In this document: in pieces, positions 1 through 8,443 of the stretch
Numbering within the stretch: position 1 is the stretch's first letter
How the letters are laid out: each line of letters starts with the position of its first letter
NCBI GenBank assembly: GCA_002839805.1
Contig: PGYT01000009.1
Span: 1-62,966 of the forward strand
Source: Ignavibacteriae bacterium HGW-Ignavibacteriae-2
GTDB lineage: Bacteria > Bacteroidota > Ignavibacteria > Ignavibacteriales > Melioribacteraceae
Direction: 5' to 3'
Length of the DNA stretch: 62,966 nt
Notes under the pieces: generated by a model
What the model was told of the DNA's origin: nothing
The model's database searches: none
What the model saw: only the letters and a program-made list of their open reading frames with translations
Translations under genes and position numbers: made by a program

Positions 1-396
1 AACGCAAAAATTGAATTTACCGTAGATATAAACAGTATTAATACAGATAATGAAAAAAGAGATCAACATTTAAAATCAGATGATTTTTTTAACGCCGAAA
101 AATTTCCCAAAATGTTATTTAAGAGTAAAAGTTTAAAAAAAGAAAGTGGCAAAAACTGGAAAATGGTTGGTGATTTAACTATAAGGGACGTTACTAAAGA
201 AATTACATTAGATGTAAAATTTAATGGCACTATTAAAGATCCCTGGGGAAACACAAGAGCCGGATTCAAATTAACCGGTGAACTAGATCGTTTTGATTAT
301 AACTTAAAATGGAATTCTGCTTTAGAAACAGGCGGATTGGTTGTTAGCAAAGAAGTTGAAATTACAGCAAATATAGAACTTATTCAAAGTAAATAA
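1..396 (+). CDS. YceI-like domain protein, 5' truncated by window edge
   Basis: The reading frame is open from base 1, so only about the last 131 residues are present. They carry the YceI signature: a segment reading SINTDNEKRDQHLKSDDFF, then KFPKM(L)FKS, then alternating beta strands ending in VEITANIELI. YceI proteins are lipocalin-like barrels, usually periplasmic, that bind polyisoprenoid or amide lipids. The first methionine (112) is internal to the fold, so the start lies upstream of the window. Only 15 bases separate it from the MarR gene, so the two may be co-transcribed. The family call is firm; the ligand is unknown. Confidence 0.88.
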   Translation, partial: NAKIEFTVDINSINTDNEKRDQHLKSDDFFNAEKFPKMLFKSKSLKKESGKNWKMVGDLTIRDVTKEITLDVKFNGTIKDPWGNTRAGFKLTGELDRFDYNLKWNSALETGGLVVSKEVEITANIELIQSK

Positions 397-411
397 ACCA
401 GCGTTGTTCTT

Positions 412-861
412 ATGAAACTTGAAGATGAAATCAAACAAAAAAAATTCAGAAATGAATACCATAAACTAGCCGTTAACTTAATTTTTACCAACGGCTGGTT
501 TATAGGTTTGCAGAATCAAATAATTAATCGTTTTGATATCACTTCCGTTCAATTCAACATTCTTAGAATTCTTCGGGGGCAGCATCCTAAACCGGCGTCC
601 ATTAACATGCTTAAAGAAAGAATGCTCGACAAAATGTCGGATGTATCTCGCTTAGTGGATAGATTATTATCAAAAAAATTAGTCGATAGAAAAATCTGCC
701 CGAAAGATAGAAGAAAAGCAGAAGTTTTAATTACGGACAAAGGAATGAATTTACTTTCTGAAATCGATAAGCTTGAATCTGAGTTTGATTCAGTATTTAA
801 GAATATTTCGGAAGATGAAGCTGAGATAATAAACGCTCTAATGGACAAAATGCGGGGTTAA
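412..861 (+). CDS. MarR-family transcriptional regulator
   Basis: This 149-residue protein has the MarR winged-helix layout: an N-terminal dimerisation helix, a helix-turn-helix around residues 45-85 (SINMLKERM...MSDVSRLVDRLLSKK) and the wing with the DRRKAEV motif near residue 100. MarR proteins usually repress adjacent genes and release DNA on binding phenolics or on thiol oxidation. One cysteine is visible in the wing (KICPKD), as in some redox-sensing members. Its stop is one base before the pirin ATG. The downstream pirin, ring-cleaving dioxygenase, cupin and esterase resemble the quinone-responsive MhqR regulon of Bacillus, so an electrophile sensor is the best guess. Confidence 0.88.
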   Translation: MKLEDEIKQKKFRNEYHKLAVNLIFTNGWFIGLQNQIINRFDITSVQFNILRILRGQHPKPASINMLKERMLDKMSDVSRLVDRLLSKKLVDRKICPKDRRKAEVLITDKGMNLLSEIDKLESEFDSVFKNISEDEAEIINALMDKMRG

Positions 862-862
862 A

Positions 863-1645
863 ATGAGTGGCATAGATAATTCTAAAATAAAAATATATTC
901 ACCTGAAAAACAAGGTTATGGAGAATTTGATAACGCTAAAATCACTGAAATTAAACCTATCGATTTCCCCGGCGGAACTTCCGAAGCAAAAAGAATTGGT
1001 CCGCTTTTTTATTGGTCGTGGGCTTCAGCTAAAGGTGATGGTATAATTTCTATGCATCCTCACCAGGCGTTTGAAATTATTAGTTATGTACTTGAAGGTG
1101 AAATTGGCCATTCCGATTCCCTTGGAAACAAAACGCGTGTGGGAGCTGGTGGCGCGCAATTGATACAAGCGGGTTCAGGAATATATCATCAGGAAGAAAT
1201 GTATGGGCAAATAACGGAATTTTTTCAAATATGGTTCGAACCAAATTTGAATGAAACAATTCATAATGACCCAAAATATATTCAACTCACTCATAACCAA
1301 TTTCCGGAAATAATTAAAAATGGTGTGACATTAAAAAATATTATAGGCGAAAAATCACCCTTAAAAATTGTTGCGGATGTAAAGATGAATGATGTAACAA
1401 TAAATGATGGTTCAGAATATCAAATAAATTTACCGTCAAACAAAGTTCTTGCAGCAGTAAATGTGTCTGGTAAAGGAAATATTAAAGTTGGTGATGAAGT
1501 TAAGAATATATTTATGAAAGATTATTTTGTAATTAAAGGAGATGGAATAAATGAGATATTTATTGTTCCGGAGAAAGGGGAGTTTTTAAGAATTATCTCA
1601 GTTGAAGTTCCTGAAAAAGTTGAATATAAATTATATCCCAATTGA
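863..1645 (+). CDS. Pirin family protein
   Basis: A 260-residue bicupin of the pirin family. The N-terminal domain keeps the metal motif: H65 and H67 in MHPHQ, then H109 and E111 in GIYHQEE, the positions that bind iron in pirins. Several bacterial pirins have quercetin 2,3-dioxygenase activity, and others act as redox-sensitive regulators. It starts one base after the MarR stop. Its place beside a VOC ring-cleaving dioxygenase suggests a role in aromatic or quinone stress, which is inference. The C-terminal cupin shows no obvious metal ligands, as is usual. Confidence 0.9.
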   Translation: MSGIDNSKIKIYSPEKQGYGEFDNAKITEIKPIDFPGGTSEAKRIGPLFYWSWASAKGDGIISMHPHQAFEIISYVLEGEIGHSDSLGNKTRVGAGGAQLIQAGSGIYHQEEMYGQITEFFQIWFEPNLNETIHNDPKYIQLTHNQFPEIIKNGVTLKNIIGEKSPLKIVADVKMNDVTINDGSEYQINLPSNKVLAAVNVSGKGNIKVGDEVKNIFMKDYFVIKGDGINEIFIVPEKGEFLRIISVEVPEKVEYKLYPN

Positions 1646-1669
1646 TCAATAAATTAAATTTAAAAAGTC

Positions 1670-2617
1670 ATGAAAAATAAAATAAACGGGATTCATCATA
1701 TTACAGTATTAGCCTCGGATCCTCAAAAGAATTACGATTTTTACACTGGAATACTTGGATTACGATTAGTAAAAAAAACTGTTAATTTCGACGCGCCTGA
1801 TGTTTATCATTTTTATTATGGTAATGAAACTGGTGAGCCTGGAACAATATTAACGTTTTTCCCATTTCCTGATGCGCGCAAAGGCAAAAAAGGAACAGGA
1901 GAAACAACAGCTGTCGCTCTCAGTATCCCACAAAATTCACTTGATTATTGGATGAGTTATTTTGCCGAGAAAGCGGTGGATTTTAACGGGCCTCAAAAAA
2001 AATTTGGAAGGCCGTACATTAGTCTGCTGGATCCCGATGGACTAATAATAGAACTTGTACCTGATGAAACAGCTGATAAGTTAGAGGGTTGGTCCAATGG
2101 AGAAATCGATAAAAAACATTCAATACGTAAATTTTTCGGCGCAACTTTTAATTTGCAAAAAATAATTCCAACTGAAAATCTATTAAACGAAATAATGGGT
2201 ATAGAATATGATAAAACTGACGGATCTTATAAAAGATATATAATAGGTTCAGCTGAAAATAAAGCGAGAATAGATATTATTGAATTCAGCAGCGGGCAAA
2301 AATCGATTAGTGGCGCCGGATCTGTTCATCATATAGCATGGAGAGCAGAAAATGAAACTGAACAAATGATGTGGAAAACTAAAATTACTGAAGCCGGTTT
2401 GTTGCCGACTCAAATTATTGACAGGCAATATTTCCGTTCAATATATTTTAGGGAACCAGGCGGGATTCTTTTTGAAATAGCTACGGACGATCCTGGATTT
2501 TTGATTGATGAAGACTTGGCAAATTTGGGTAATGAATTAAAACTGCCAACTCAATACGAATCCAAAAGAAAACAAATAGAAATGAGTTTGATGCCCTTAA
2601 AAACAAAATTCAATTGA
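1670..2617 (+). CDS. VOC-family ring-cleaving dioxygenase (MhqA/MhqO-like)
   Basis: This 315-residue protein has two glyoxalase/bleomycin-resistance (VOC) modules. Expected metal ligands are visible: His in GIHHITV near the N-terminus, His in SVHHIAW about residue 222 and Glu in ILFEIATDD about residue 270. The segment FYTGILGLRLVKKTVNFD is typical of the ring-cleaving dioxygenase branch that includes Bacillus MhqA/MhqO, which open hydroquinone or catechol rings. It lies 24 bases after pirin in a MarR-headed operon. The substrate cannot be read from sequence. Confidence 0.87.
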   Translation: MKNKINGIHHITVLASDPQKNYDFYTGILGLRLVKKTVNFDAPDVYHFYYGNETGEPGTILTFFPFPDARKGKKGTGETTAVALSIPQNSLDYWMSYFAEKAVDFNGPQKKFGRPYISLLDPDGLIIELVPDETADKLEGWSNGEIDKKHSIRKFFGATFNLQKIIPTENLLNEIMGIEYDKTDGSYKRYIIGSAENKARIDIIEFSSGQKSISGAGSVHHIAWRAENETEQMMWKTKITEAGLLPTQIIDRQYFRSIYFREPGGILFEIATDDPGFLIDEDLANLGNELKLPTQYESKRKQIEMSLMPLKTKFN

Positions 2618-2679
2618 TTATTGTCTGTTTATTTTTTAAGCGGGTTAGACCTCTCATTATATAAAAACTTATGTGTATT

Positions 2680-3030
2680 ATGAAAATAACACGTTTATAT
2701 ACTGGTATTGATAAAGAATCATATTTCGAAGAGATTGATGTTCCCCTTTTTGATTCCGGTGAAATCGGACGACTATCCCAGAGTCAATTTGTATCTGGAA
2801 TAATTTTTAGAGAAACAGATGGCGATTATGATTACAATTATCATAATGCTCCACAACGTCAGTATATAATAATGCTTGATGGAGAAATTGAAATTGAAAC
2901 GAGTTTAGGCGATGTAAAAAGATTTAGTGCCGGAGATATTATTTTAGCTGAAGATACCACGGGGCGTGGACACAAATCAAAAAGTATTGACGGTAAACCT
3001 CGACGCTCAGTTTTTATCACTTTAGAATAA
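2680..3030 (+). CDS. Cupin-domain protein
   Basis: A small single-domain cupin of about 116 residues with the pattern NYHNAPQRQYIIMLDGEIEI, followed by GD(V)KRFSAGDIILAEDTTGRGH. The first His is present but the metal-binding set is incomplete, so it could be structural or weakly metal-binding. ATGs occur at 2671 and 2680; I prefer 2680 because related cupins begin MKITRLYTG. No clear Shine-Dalgarno is visible for either. Its stop overlaps the next ATG (TAATG), so it is translationally coupled to the esterase. Confidence 0.78.
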   Translation: MKITRLYTGIDKESYFEEIDVPLFDSGEIGRLSQSQFVSGIIFRETDGDYDYNYHNAPQRQYIIMLDGEIEIETSLGDVKRFSAGDIILAEDTTGRGHKSKSIDGKPRRSVFITLE

Positions 3031-3707
3031 TGAGAAAATTAACTATGAAACAAAGTTTGGTAATGATTGATACTTCAAGTATACCGGAACCGCATAAAAA
3101 CAATTTTGTTCTCCAATCTGGTGAGGATTTAAAAAATTCACAATCGGCGATGATTCTTATACATGGTCGTGGAGCGACTGCAGAAAGTATGCTATCTTTT
3201 GCCGAAGAATTTGACGCAAATAATATTTGTTTTTTAGCTCCTCAGGCATCCAACGGAACTTGGTATCCGAATTCTTTTATCACTCCACGCAATTTAAATG
3301 AGCCTGGAATAAGTTCGAGTTTAAAAATGATTGAACTGCTTGTTGCTGAAATCAAAAAGAATAGTATTCCAGACGAAAAAATATTTATACTTGGATTCAG
3401 TCAAGGCGCTTGTCTGGCTTTGGAGTTTGCCGCAAAAAATTCGGGTAAATATGGCGGTATTATCGGATTAAGCGGTGGGCTGATAGGAGATGTAATTGAG
3501 CAGAAAGAATATGCTTCCGATCTGAAAAAGACACCTGTTTTTATAGGTTGCAGTGATATTGACTTTCATATTCCTCTGGAAAGAGTAAAAGAAACAGCGC
3601 GGATATTTAGTAAACTTAATGCTAATGTTACGGAAAGAATTTATACTGGAATGGGACATACAGTAAACGAAGACGAAATTAAATTTATAAAAAACATGCT
3701 GAAATAA
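3030..3707 (+). CDS. Phospholipase/carboxylesterase-type alpha/beta hydrolase (MhqD-like)
   Basis: A 225-residue compact serine hydrolase. The oxyanion segment LIHGRGATAES, nucleophile elbow GFSQGA, acid segment CSDIDFHIP and histidine segment GMGHTVNEDE complete the Ser-Asp-His triad of the phospholipase/carboxylesterase family. In Bacillus the MhqD hydrolase is co-regulated with hydroquinone dioxygenases, and the arrangement here is the same. The ATG at 3030 overlaps the cupin stop; an in-frame ATG at 3045 is an alternative start. It is the last gene of the MarR operon. The physiological substrate is unknown. Confidence 0.87.
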   Translation: MRKLTMKQSLVMIDTSSIPEPHKNNFVLQSGEDLKNSQSAMILIHGRGATAESMLSFAEEFDANNICFLAPQASNGTWYPNSFITPRNLNEPGISSSLKMIELLVAEIKKNSIPDEKIFILGFSQGACLALEFAAKNSGKYGGIIGLSGGLIGDVIEQKEYASDLKKTPVFIGCSDIDFHIPLERVKETARIFSKLNANVTERIYTGMGHTVNEDEIKFIKNMLK

Positions 3708-4029
3708 AAAAAATTATACTGGCAAGCTTCATTAAAAAAAATATTCGTAACCGTATTTCTTAAAATTATATATTAATAAATCTCCCCACCACAACATTTA
3801 ATAAATCAAAATACTAATTCAACTAATCCATAAAGATTTTGTCAAAAACAAAAAAATCCTGAAAATATTTTATATTATCAGCTCAATTCTAATTAATTAT
3901 TGAATAAGTCATATCCGGGAAAAGAATTACTTCATTCTATCAGTATTAATATCGATACAGAATTACATATAAGTCATAAAAATTTGAAAATAATTATGAA
4001 TATTTTCCACTATTTAGTGTAACACGGCT
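3708..4029. other. Gene-free interval
   Basis: AT-rich spacer between the MarR operon and the sigma-factor operon. I see no open frame with a ribosome-binding site and no strong terminator hairpin. It must hold the sigma-operon promoter, but I cannot assign -35 and -10 boxes with confidence. Confidence 0.5.
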
Positions 4030-4572
4030 GTGAAGAAAAAAATAATATTAAATCCGGGATTATCGAGGTCCGAAGTGGCTGAATTCGAACTACTTGTTAA
4101 AAGTAACATGAAGCGCGCTTACTATGCGGCTTTAGGATTTTTGGGTTCCCACGATTCCGCAATGGAATTATCCCAGGAGGCTTTTATTAGAGCTTACCGC
4201 AATTTTAAGAATTTCGACAATACTAAAAAATTCTTTACATGGTATTATAAAATACTAAGGAATCTTTGTTTTAATTATATACGCGATAATAAGAAAAAAG
4301 TAAGTATAAGCTTTTTGGAATCGGCAGATTACACAAATGATGAAGATGATCCCGTTTATGCTATTGAAAAAAATGAAGAGAACAAAACGATTGAAGCAGC
4401 TTTAATGCAATTATCTTTTGAAGAAAGAGAAATAATTATTTTAAAGGAATTTGAAGATTGTAGTTATAAAGAAATAGCGGATACACTTGATATTCCGATT
4501 GGTACGGTTATGTCTCGTTTGTATTATGCACGAAAAAAACTCGGGCAAAAATTAGGAAAGGTACTATCATGA
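4030..4572 (+). CDS. ECF-type RNA polymerase sigma factor
   Basis: A 180-residue sigma-70-family protein with only regions 2 and 4, the ECF layout. Region 2 reads LSQEAFIRAYRNFKNFD...FFTWYYKILRNLCFNYIRD (residues about 48-95). Region 4 reads LSFEEREIIILKEFEDCSYKEIADTL with the helix-turn-helix IPIGTVMSRLYYARKKL (about 130-172). The start is GTG at 4030; the next in-frame ATG would remove part of region 2. Its stop overlaps the next ATG (ATGA). It probably directs its own operon and other targets under control of the membrane protein encoded next. The signal is unknown. Confidence 0.92.
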   Translation: MKKKIILNPGLSRSEVAEFELLVKSNMKRAYYAALGFLGSHDSAMELSQEAFIRAYRNFKNFDNTKKFFTWYYKILRNLCFNYIRDNKKKVSISFLESADYTNDEDDPVYAIEKNEENKTIEAALMQLSFEEREIIILKEFEDCSYKEIADTLDIPIGTVMSRLYYARKKLGQKLGKVLS

Positions 4573-5012
4573 CAGATAATTTCATTTATTTATTGGAGAA
4601 ATATCTGGACACGTCGGCAAATCCCGAAGAAAGGATTGAATTTGAGAATTTAATTAATTCTAATCCGGAATTGTATAAAGAATACAAAGAGCAAAAAAGA
4701 ATAAAGGAGGTACTTAAACAGATGAAATTAAAAAACCCCTCTGTTGAAGTATGGGACAGTTACTGGCTAGGTATTTATAATAGAATAGAACGAGGACTAG
4801 CCTGGATAATGGTATCAATAGGAGTATTGATTATTCTAGGATTCGCCGCTTTAGAATTTGTTAATTTTATTATAAACGACAATACAACGCCGGTGCTCCT
4901 TAAAACCGGAATTATAATATTAGTATTCGGTATATTTGTTTTGTTATTCTCAGTTGGGCGCGAAAAATTCTTTACACGTAAGCATGACAAATATAAGGAG
5001 ATTCAAAGATGA
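4569..5012 (+). CDS. Small membrane protein, candidate anti-sigma factor
   Basis: A 147-residue protein with a cytosolic N-terminus rich in charged residues (MTDNFIYLLEKYLDTSANPEER..., about 1-75) and two membrane segments at about 77-101 and 108-127. The N-terminus looks like an anti-sigma domain in spacing (ANPEERIEFENLINSNPE) but lacks the HxxxCxxC zinc motif of ZAS anti-sigma factors. It overlaps the sigma gene by four bases and the YbjQ gene by four bases, so all three are coupled. Anti-sigma function is inferred from position and topology only. Confidence 0.72.
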   Translation: MTDNFIYLLEKYLDTSANPEERIEFENLINSNPELYKEYKEQKRIKEVLKQMKLKNPSVEVWDSYWLGIYNRIERGLAWIMVSIGVLIILGFAALEFVNFIINDNTTPVLLKTGIIILVFGIFVLLFSVGREKFFTRKHDKYKEIQR

Positions 5013-5323
5013 TTCTTACAACATCGTCTTTTGTTGCTGGTAAGGAGGTAAAAAAAACATTCGGTGTTGTGCGAGGGAATACTGTTCGCGCAAGAAACCT
5101 TGGAAGAGATATTCTTGCAGCTTTTAAAAATCTTGTAGGCGGCGAGATTGAGGAATATACTAAACTTATGGCCGAATCACGCGAACAGTCTATAGATAGA
5201 ATGATTGAACAAGCTAAAGCATTAGGCGCCAATGCGATTATCGATATCGATTTTTCTACAAGTTATATAATGCAAAATGCGGCTGAAATTCTTGTTTACG
5301 GTACTGCAGTATTGGTGGAATAA
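5009..5323 (+). CDS. YbjQ/UPF0145 family protein
   Basis: A 104-residue YbjQ-family protein of usual full length: ILTTSSFVAGKEVKKTFGVV at the N-terminus, a central RNLGRDILAAFKNLVGGE, then EQAKALGANAIIDIDF. These proteins form small pentamer-like assemblies, often annotated as heavy-metal binding, but the function is not settled. The ATG overlaps the preceding stop (ATGA). Its presence in a sigma/anti-sigma operon suggests an envelope or stress role. Confidence 0.9.
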   Translation: MILTTSSFVAGKEVKKTFGVVRGNTVRARNLGRDILAAFKNLVGGEIEEYTKLMAESREQSIDRMIEQAKALGANAIIDIDFSTSYIMQNAAEILVYGTAVLVE

Positions 5324-5342
5324 TTAGTTTGCAAATCTATTA

Positions 5343-6341
5343 TCAATCAGGTTTTAAAGTTTTGATAAAATCAGCTGATATCCAATAAATATCGGGGGAT
5401 CCGTTTTCAGGCATATTATGTAAACCTTTCAGATTATAATCTTCTTTAAAATTCACATTAGATTTGTTAAAATCGGATGACATAAAAAATAAATATCTTC
5501 CATCTCTGCTAACGAATGATGAATATTCATCGCGCGATTTCGAATTGATTAAACTCCCCATATGAATCGGATCTGTCCAAACCTCGTGCCCTAAATCAAA
5601 GCAAATAAAATAGTCTGTAGCGCCCAAACTTTCTTTTCTGCCGTAAGTCGGTACAATTATATAACTCTCGTCTGGTGCAATAAACGCGTTAAACTGGTTG
5701 TTAGTAGAATTGATTTTATTATTCAATTTTTTGGGTTCGGTAAATTTTCCATTGATGAATACAGATTTATAAATATAACTCCCGCCGTCCAAATCCCGCG
5801 TAAAATAAATAGTACCGTTATTTGTGAGGGATGGAAAAAATTCAGGGAGATCAGAATTTATTGGCGATCCTAAATTAAACGGTTTGCTCCAGTCGCTGCC
5901 AATTCGATTCATTACCCAAATATCATTGTTTTTATCGTATCGTTTTCCAGCACTGTCTGGTCTGTCGGAAACAAAATAGAATTTGGACCCGTCGGGTGAT
6001 ATGCACGGCTCAAGATCTTTGTTATTAGAATTCATAGAAAATGAAGCCACCTCAGGATCCGTCCAAACGCCATTAATTCTTTTGATAACCATAATTTTTG
6101 AAAATTCAAAGTTTCCTAAAATCCTTGAAAAATATATTTCGTTCGCGTCTGGCGTCATTGTAATATCCCTTTCGTACATTCCTGTAGATACAATTCCGGG
6201 AGCGAATAACTTTGGCTGGTTTAAGGGGGGAGTTTGCCCTAGATAATTGCCTGAACTTACTGTCTCAACCTTCTGAAAATTATCGCAGCCAATAAATAAA
6301 TTCAGAATAAATAAAAATATCCATAAATAGTTTTTCATCAT
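5343..6341 (-). CDS. PD40/WD40-like beta-propeller lipoprotein
   Basis: A 332-residue exported lipoprotein: hydrophobic N-terminus ending in the lipobox-like FIGC at residue 19. At least five PD40-type repeats follow, for example PDANEIYFSR, PDGSKFYFVSD, NGTIYFTRD, PDESYIIVPT and RDGRYLFFMSS, as in TolB-like propellers. It probably sits on the outer membrane or faces the periplasm. There is no enzymatic motif. It is convergent with the sigma operon and stands alone. Confidence 0.85.
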   Translation of the reverse strand: MMKNYLWIFLFILNLFIGCDNFQKVETVSSGNYLGQTPPLNQPKLFAPGIVSTGMYERDITMTPDANEIYFSRILGNFEFSKIMVIKRINGVWTDPEVASFSMNSNNKDLEPCISPDGSKFYFVSDRPDSAGKRYDKNNDIWVMNRIGSDWSKPFNLGSPINSDLPEFFPSLTNNGTIYFTRDLDGGSYIYKSVFINGKFTEPKKLNNKINSTNNQFNAFIAPDESYIIVPTYGRKESLGATDYFICFDLGHEVWTDPIHMGSLINSKSRDEYSSFVSRDGRYLFFMSSDFNKSNVNFKEDYNLKGLHNMPENGSPDIYWISADFIKTLKPD

Positions 6342-6392
6342 GCCTATTTAGCTATATACGATATTTATATCAACAAAAAAATGGCAATGTTT

Positions 6393-6692
6393 TCAGTAGC
6401 ACATTTCTATAATTTTCCGCACATAAGAGGGCTGCAGATTTTTATGTTCACCTAATCCAATCCAGCCACGATCAATGAACCGTTGTATAATTATTTCCGC
6501 AGTTCAGGCATAATCATCAGTATTCTCTGAAAGTGAAGTTTTAATTCCTAAAGAATTAAAAAAATCTTCAGTTCTGTCAATTCCGGTTCTCGCTCTGTTT
6601 TCGGTTGTTCACTCTTTAATTCGCCAAACTTGCTCCTCGTATTGAGCTAATTTTTCTTTTTTACTTTCACAATTAGAAAGAGCTTCTTTTAC
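6393..6692 (-). pseudogene. Remnant of YqhD-type iron alcohol dehydrogenase (C-terminal part)
   Basis: One minus-strand frame reads KKEKLAQYEEQVWRIKE, stop, TTENRARTGIDRTEDFFNSLG, then IKTSLSENTDDYA, stop, TAEIIIQRFIDRGWIGLGEH, ending at a TGA at 6393. It matches the C-terminal helical domain of NADPH-dependent YqhD aldehyde reductases (E. coli region LLQYAERVWNITEG...). Two in-frame TGA codons interrupt it and the N-terminal three quarters are gone. It lies next to an intact oxidoreductase and a decayed nitroreductase. Confidence 0.82.
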
Positions 6693-6844
6693 CTTGTGGT
6701 AAATTTAGTTTTTTGAAATACTTGCACACCCATAAAACATTTGTGTTTTTGTATAATTTGATCTTTACCGAAAATTATTTAAGCTGGATTTATGAATCCA
6801 AAGTTTTTCATTCGCTACCTTAGAATTATTTCTACAATTAAATT

Positions 6845-7840
6845 TTATACAGCGACTATCATTTTGCCTTTGTTTTTGCCTTCAAAAAGATCGAGAAAAG
6901 CCTGTGGAATATTATCAAAACCTTCTACAATTGATTCCGTATTGGTTAACTTTCCTTCTTTTAATAATTTGGATAATTTATTTATTGCCTCAGGAAATAA
7001 TTTTACAAAATCGTTTATTATAAAACCTTTCATCATCGCACTGTTTTTTAATAATAAAGTCTGAATTCGTGGCCCTACGGGCAATGATGTTTCATTGTAT
7101 AAAGAGATAGCTCCACAAACAATTATTCTCGCAAACTTATTAATTTTAAAGAGCACGGCATCAGAAATTTCTCCACCGACATTATCAAAGTATATATCCA
7201 CGCCATCGGGACACGCTTGCTTTATTGCTTCTGACATATTTTCGGTTGAGTTGTAATTTATCGCTTCGTCAAAATTAAATTTTGTTTTTAGTAATTCAAC
7301 CTTTTCATCTGTTCCAGCTATACCAATTACTCGGCAACCCAGTATTTTACCAATTTGACCAACTACATTACCTACGGCACCTGCAGCTCCGGAAACGACT
7401 AAAGTCTCACCTTTTTGGGGGACTCCAATTTCAGTTAATCCTAAATAAGCGGTTAAGCCTGTCATACCTAAAATTCCGAGATAAGCAGAAAGTGACGCTT
7501 TTGTGCCGACCACCTTTAATAATCCTGTGCCGTTCGATTTTTGATACTCTTTCCATTCCAGTAAACCTGAAACGTGATCACCTTTATTAAATTTTTCATT
7601 TTTTGAATCAATGACTTCAGCTATAATCCCCGAACTTATAGGTTTCTGCAATTGGAATGGTTCGGTGTATGATTTTGCATCACTCATTCTTCCTCTCAAA
7701 TAAGGATCAACCGAAACATAGAGCGTTTTAAGAAGGACTTCATCCGTCGAGGTTTTGGGCATTTCTTCCATTACAAATTTGAAATCGGTCAATTGCGGTT
7801 TTCCAACTGGTCGTTTATTTAATAGAATAGTTTTGTTCAT
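6845..7840 (-). CDS. NADP-dependent medium-chain oxidoreductase (CurA/alkenal reductase-like)
   Basis: A 331-residue zinc-independent MDR enzyme of the leukotriene B4 dehydrogenase/CurA type. The N-terminal GroES-like domain includes SVDPYLRGRM. The Rossmann motif VVSGAAGAVGNVVGQ sits at about residue 140, with IYFDNVGGE at about 215, both characteristic of this branch. These enzymes reduce double bonds of enones or alkenals, detoxifying reactive carbonyls. Length matches the family. It is flanked by the remnants of two other reductases, so it may be the survivor of a carbonyl/nitro-reduction cluster. Confidence 0.92.
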   Translation of the reverse strand: MNKTILLNKRPVGKPQLTDFKFVMEEMPKTSTDEVLLKTLYVSVDPYLRGRMSDAKSYTEPFQLQKPISSGIIAEVIDSKNEKFNKGDHVSGLLEWKEYQKSNGTGLLKVVGTKASLSAYLGILGMTGLTAYLGLTEIGVPQKGETLVVSGAAGAVGNVVGQIGKILGCRVIGIAGTDEKVELLKTKFNFDEAINYNSTENMSEAIKQACPDGVDIYFDNVGGEISDAVLFKINKFARIIVCGAISLYNETSLPVGPRIQTLLLKNSAMMKGFIINDFVKLFPEAINKLSKLLKEGKLTNTESIVEGFDNIPQAFLDLFEGKNKGKMIVAV

Positions 7841-7887
7841 TTCGAATACCCTTCTGTTTTTTGATTAAAATAATACTACGCAATTTT

Positions 7888-8346
7888 TTAATATTTATGC
7901 GCCACTTCACTCGTCAACTCAGGATCAAATCCTTCTAATGGAATGCTATCAACACCCTCAAAAGTGGCGGCTATAGATAAAGAAAAAGCGATATAAGCTT
8001 AACGAGCGGCATGGTTAAAATTTACTTCGGCGTCTTTTTGAGGATGGAGGTTTAATAGTTTTTTGCTGTAATTTTCCTATCCTTCATTATTTGGCCCACG
8101 AATGGTATCGGTAAGTTTAAACATTTTATTGATACGTTCAGGCATAAATGTATCCCACGCAGTTGTTCTTATTTTTTCATTTAATTCTTTATTAGTTATA
8201 ATAATTATTTCAAATGGTTGTAATCCGCTTGATAGAGGCGCAAGCGAAACAGCCTCAAAAATCGTCTCTATTTTATGTTGTTCTACAATTTTACCATTCT
8301 TTGCTTTTGTTGCTTAACGCCAATTTAGTTTATGTATTAACTCCAC
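7888..8346 (-). pseudogene. Decayed NfsB-like nitroreductase
   Basis: A single minus-strand frame of 153 codons starts at a GTG (8346) about ten bases after a GGAGG and reads VELIHKLNWR, stop, ATKAKNGK, then FEAVSLAPLSSGLQPFEIII, later FMPERINKMFKLTD, GPNNEG, stop, ENY, DAEVNFNHAAR, stop, AYIAFSLSIAATFEGVDS, ending early. It is clearly an oxygen-insensitive nitroreductase. The three in-frame stops sit where family members have Tyr, Trp and Gln. About 20 residues are deleted after TTAW and the C-terminus is lost, so it cannot make active protein. Confidence 0.88.
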
Positions 8347-8443
8347 TTCTATCTTTCCTCCGTTAATGAATGTTCGTTCTTTGATGAAAAACAAATGATG
8401 GAATTATTGGATAAATTTAATACAAATGTAAGCGCGGGTGATT

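Noticed and set aside
8102-8317. Plus-strand open frame of 71 codons
   Set aside because: It is the antisense shadow of the decayed nitroreductase, with no ribosome-binding site.
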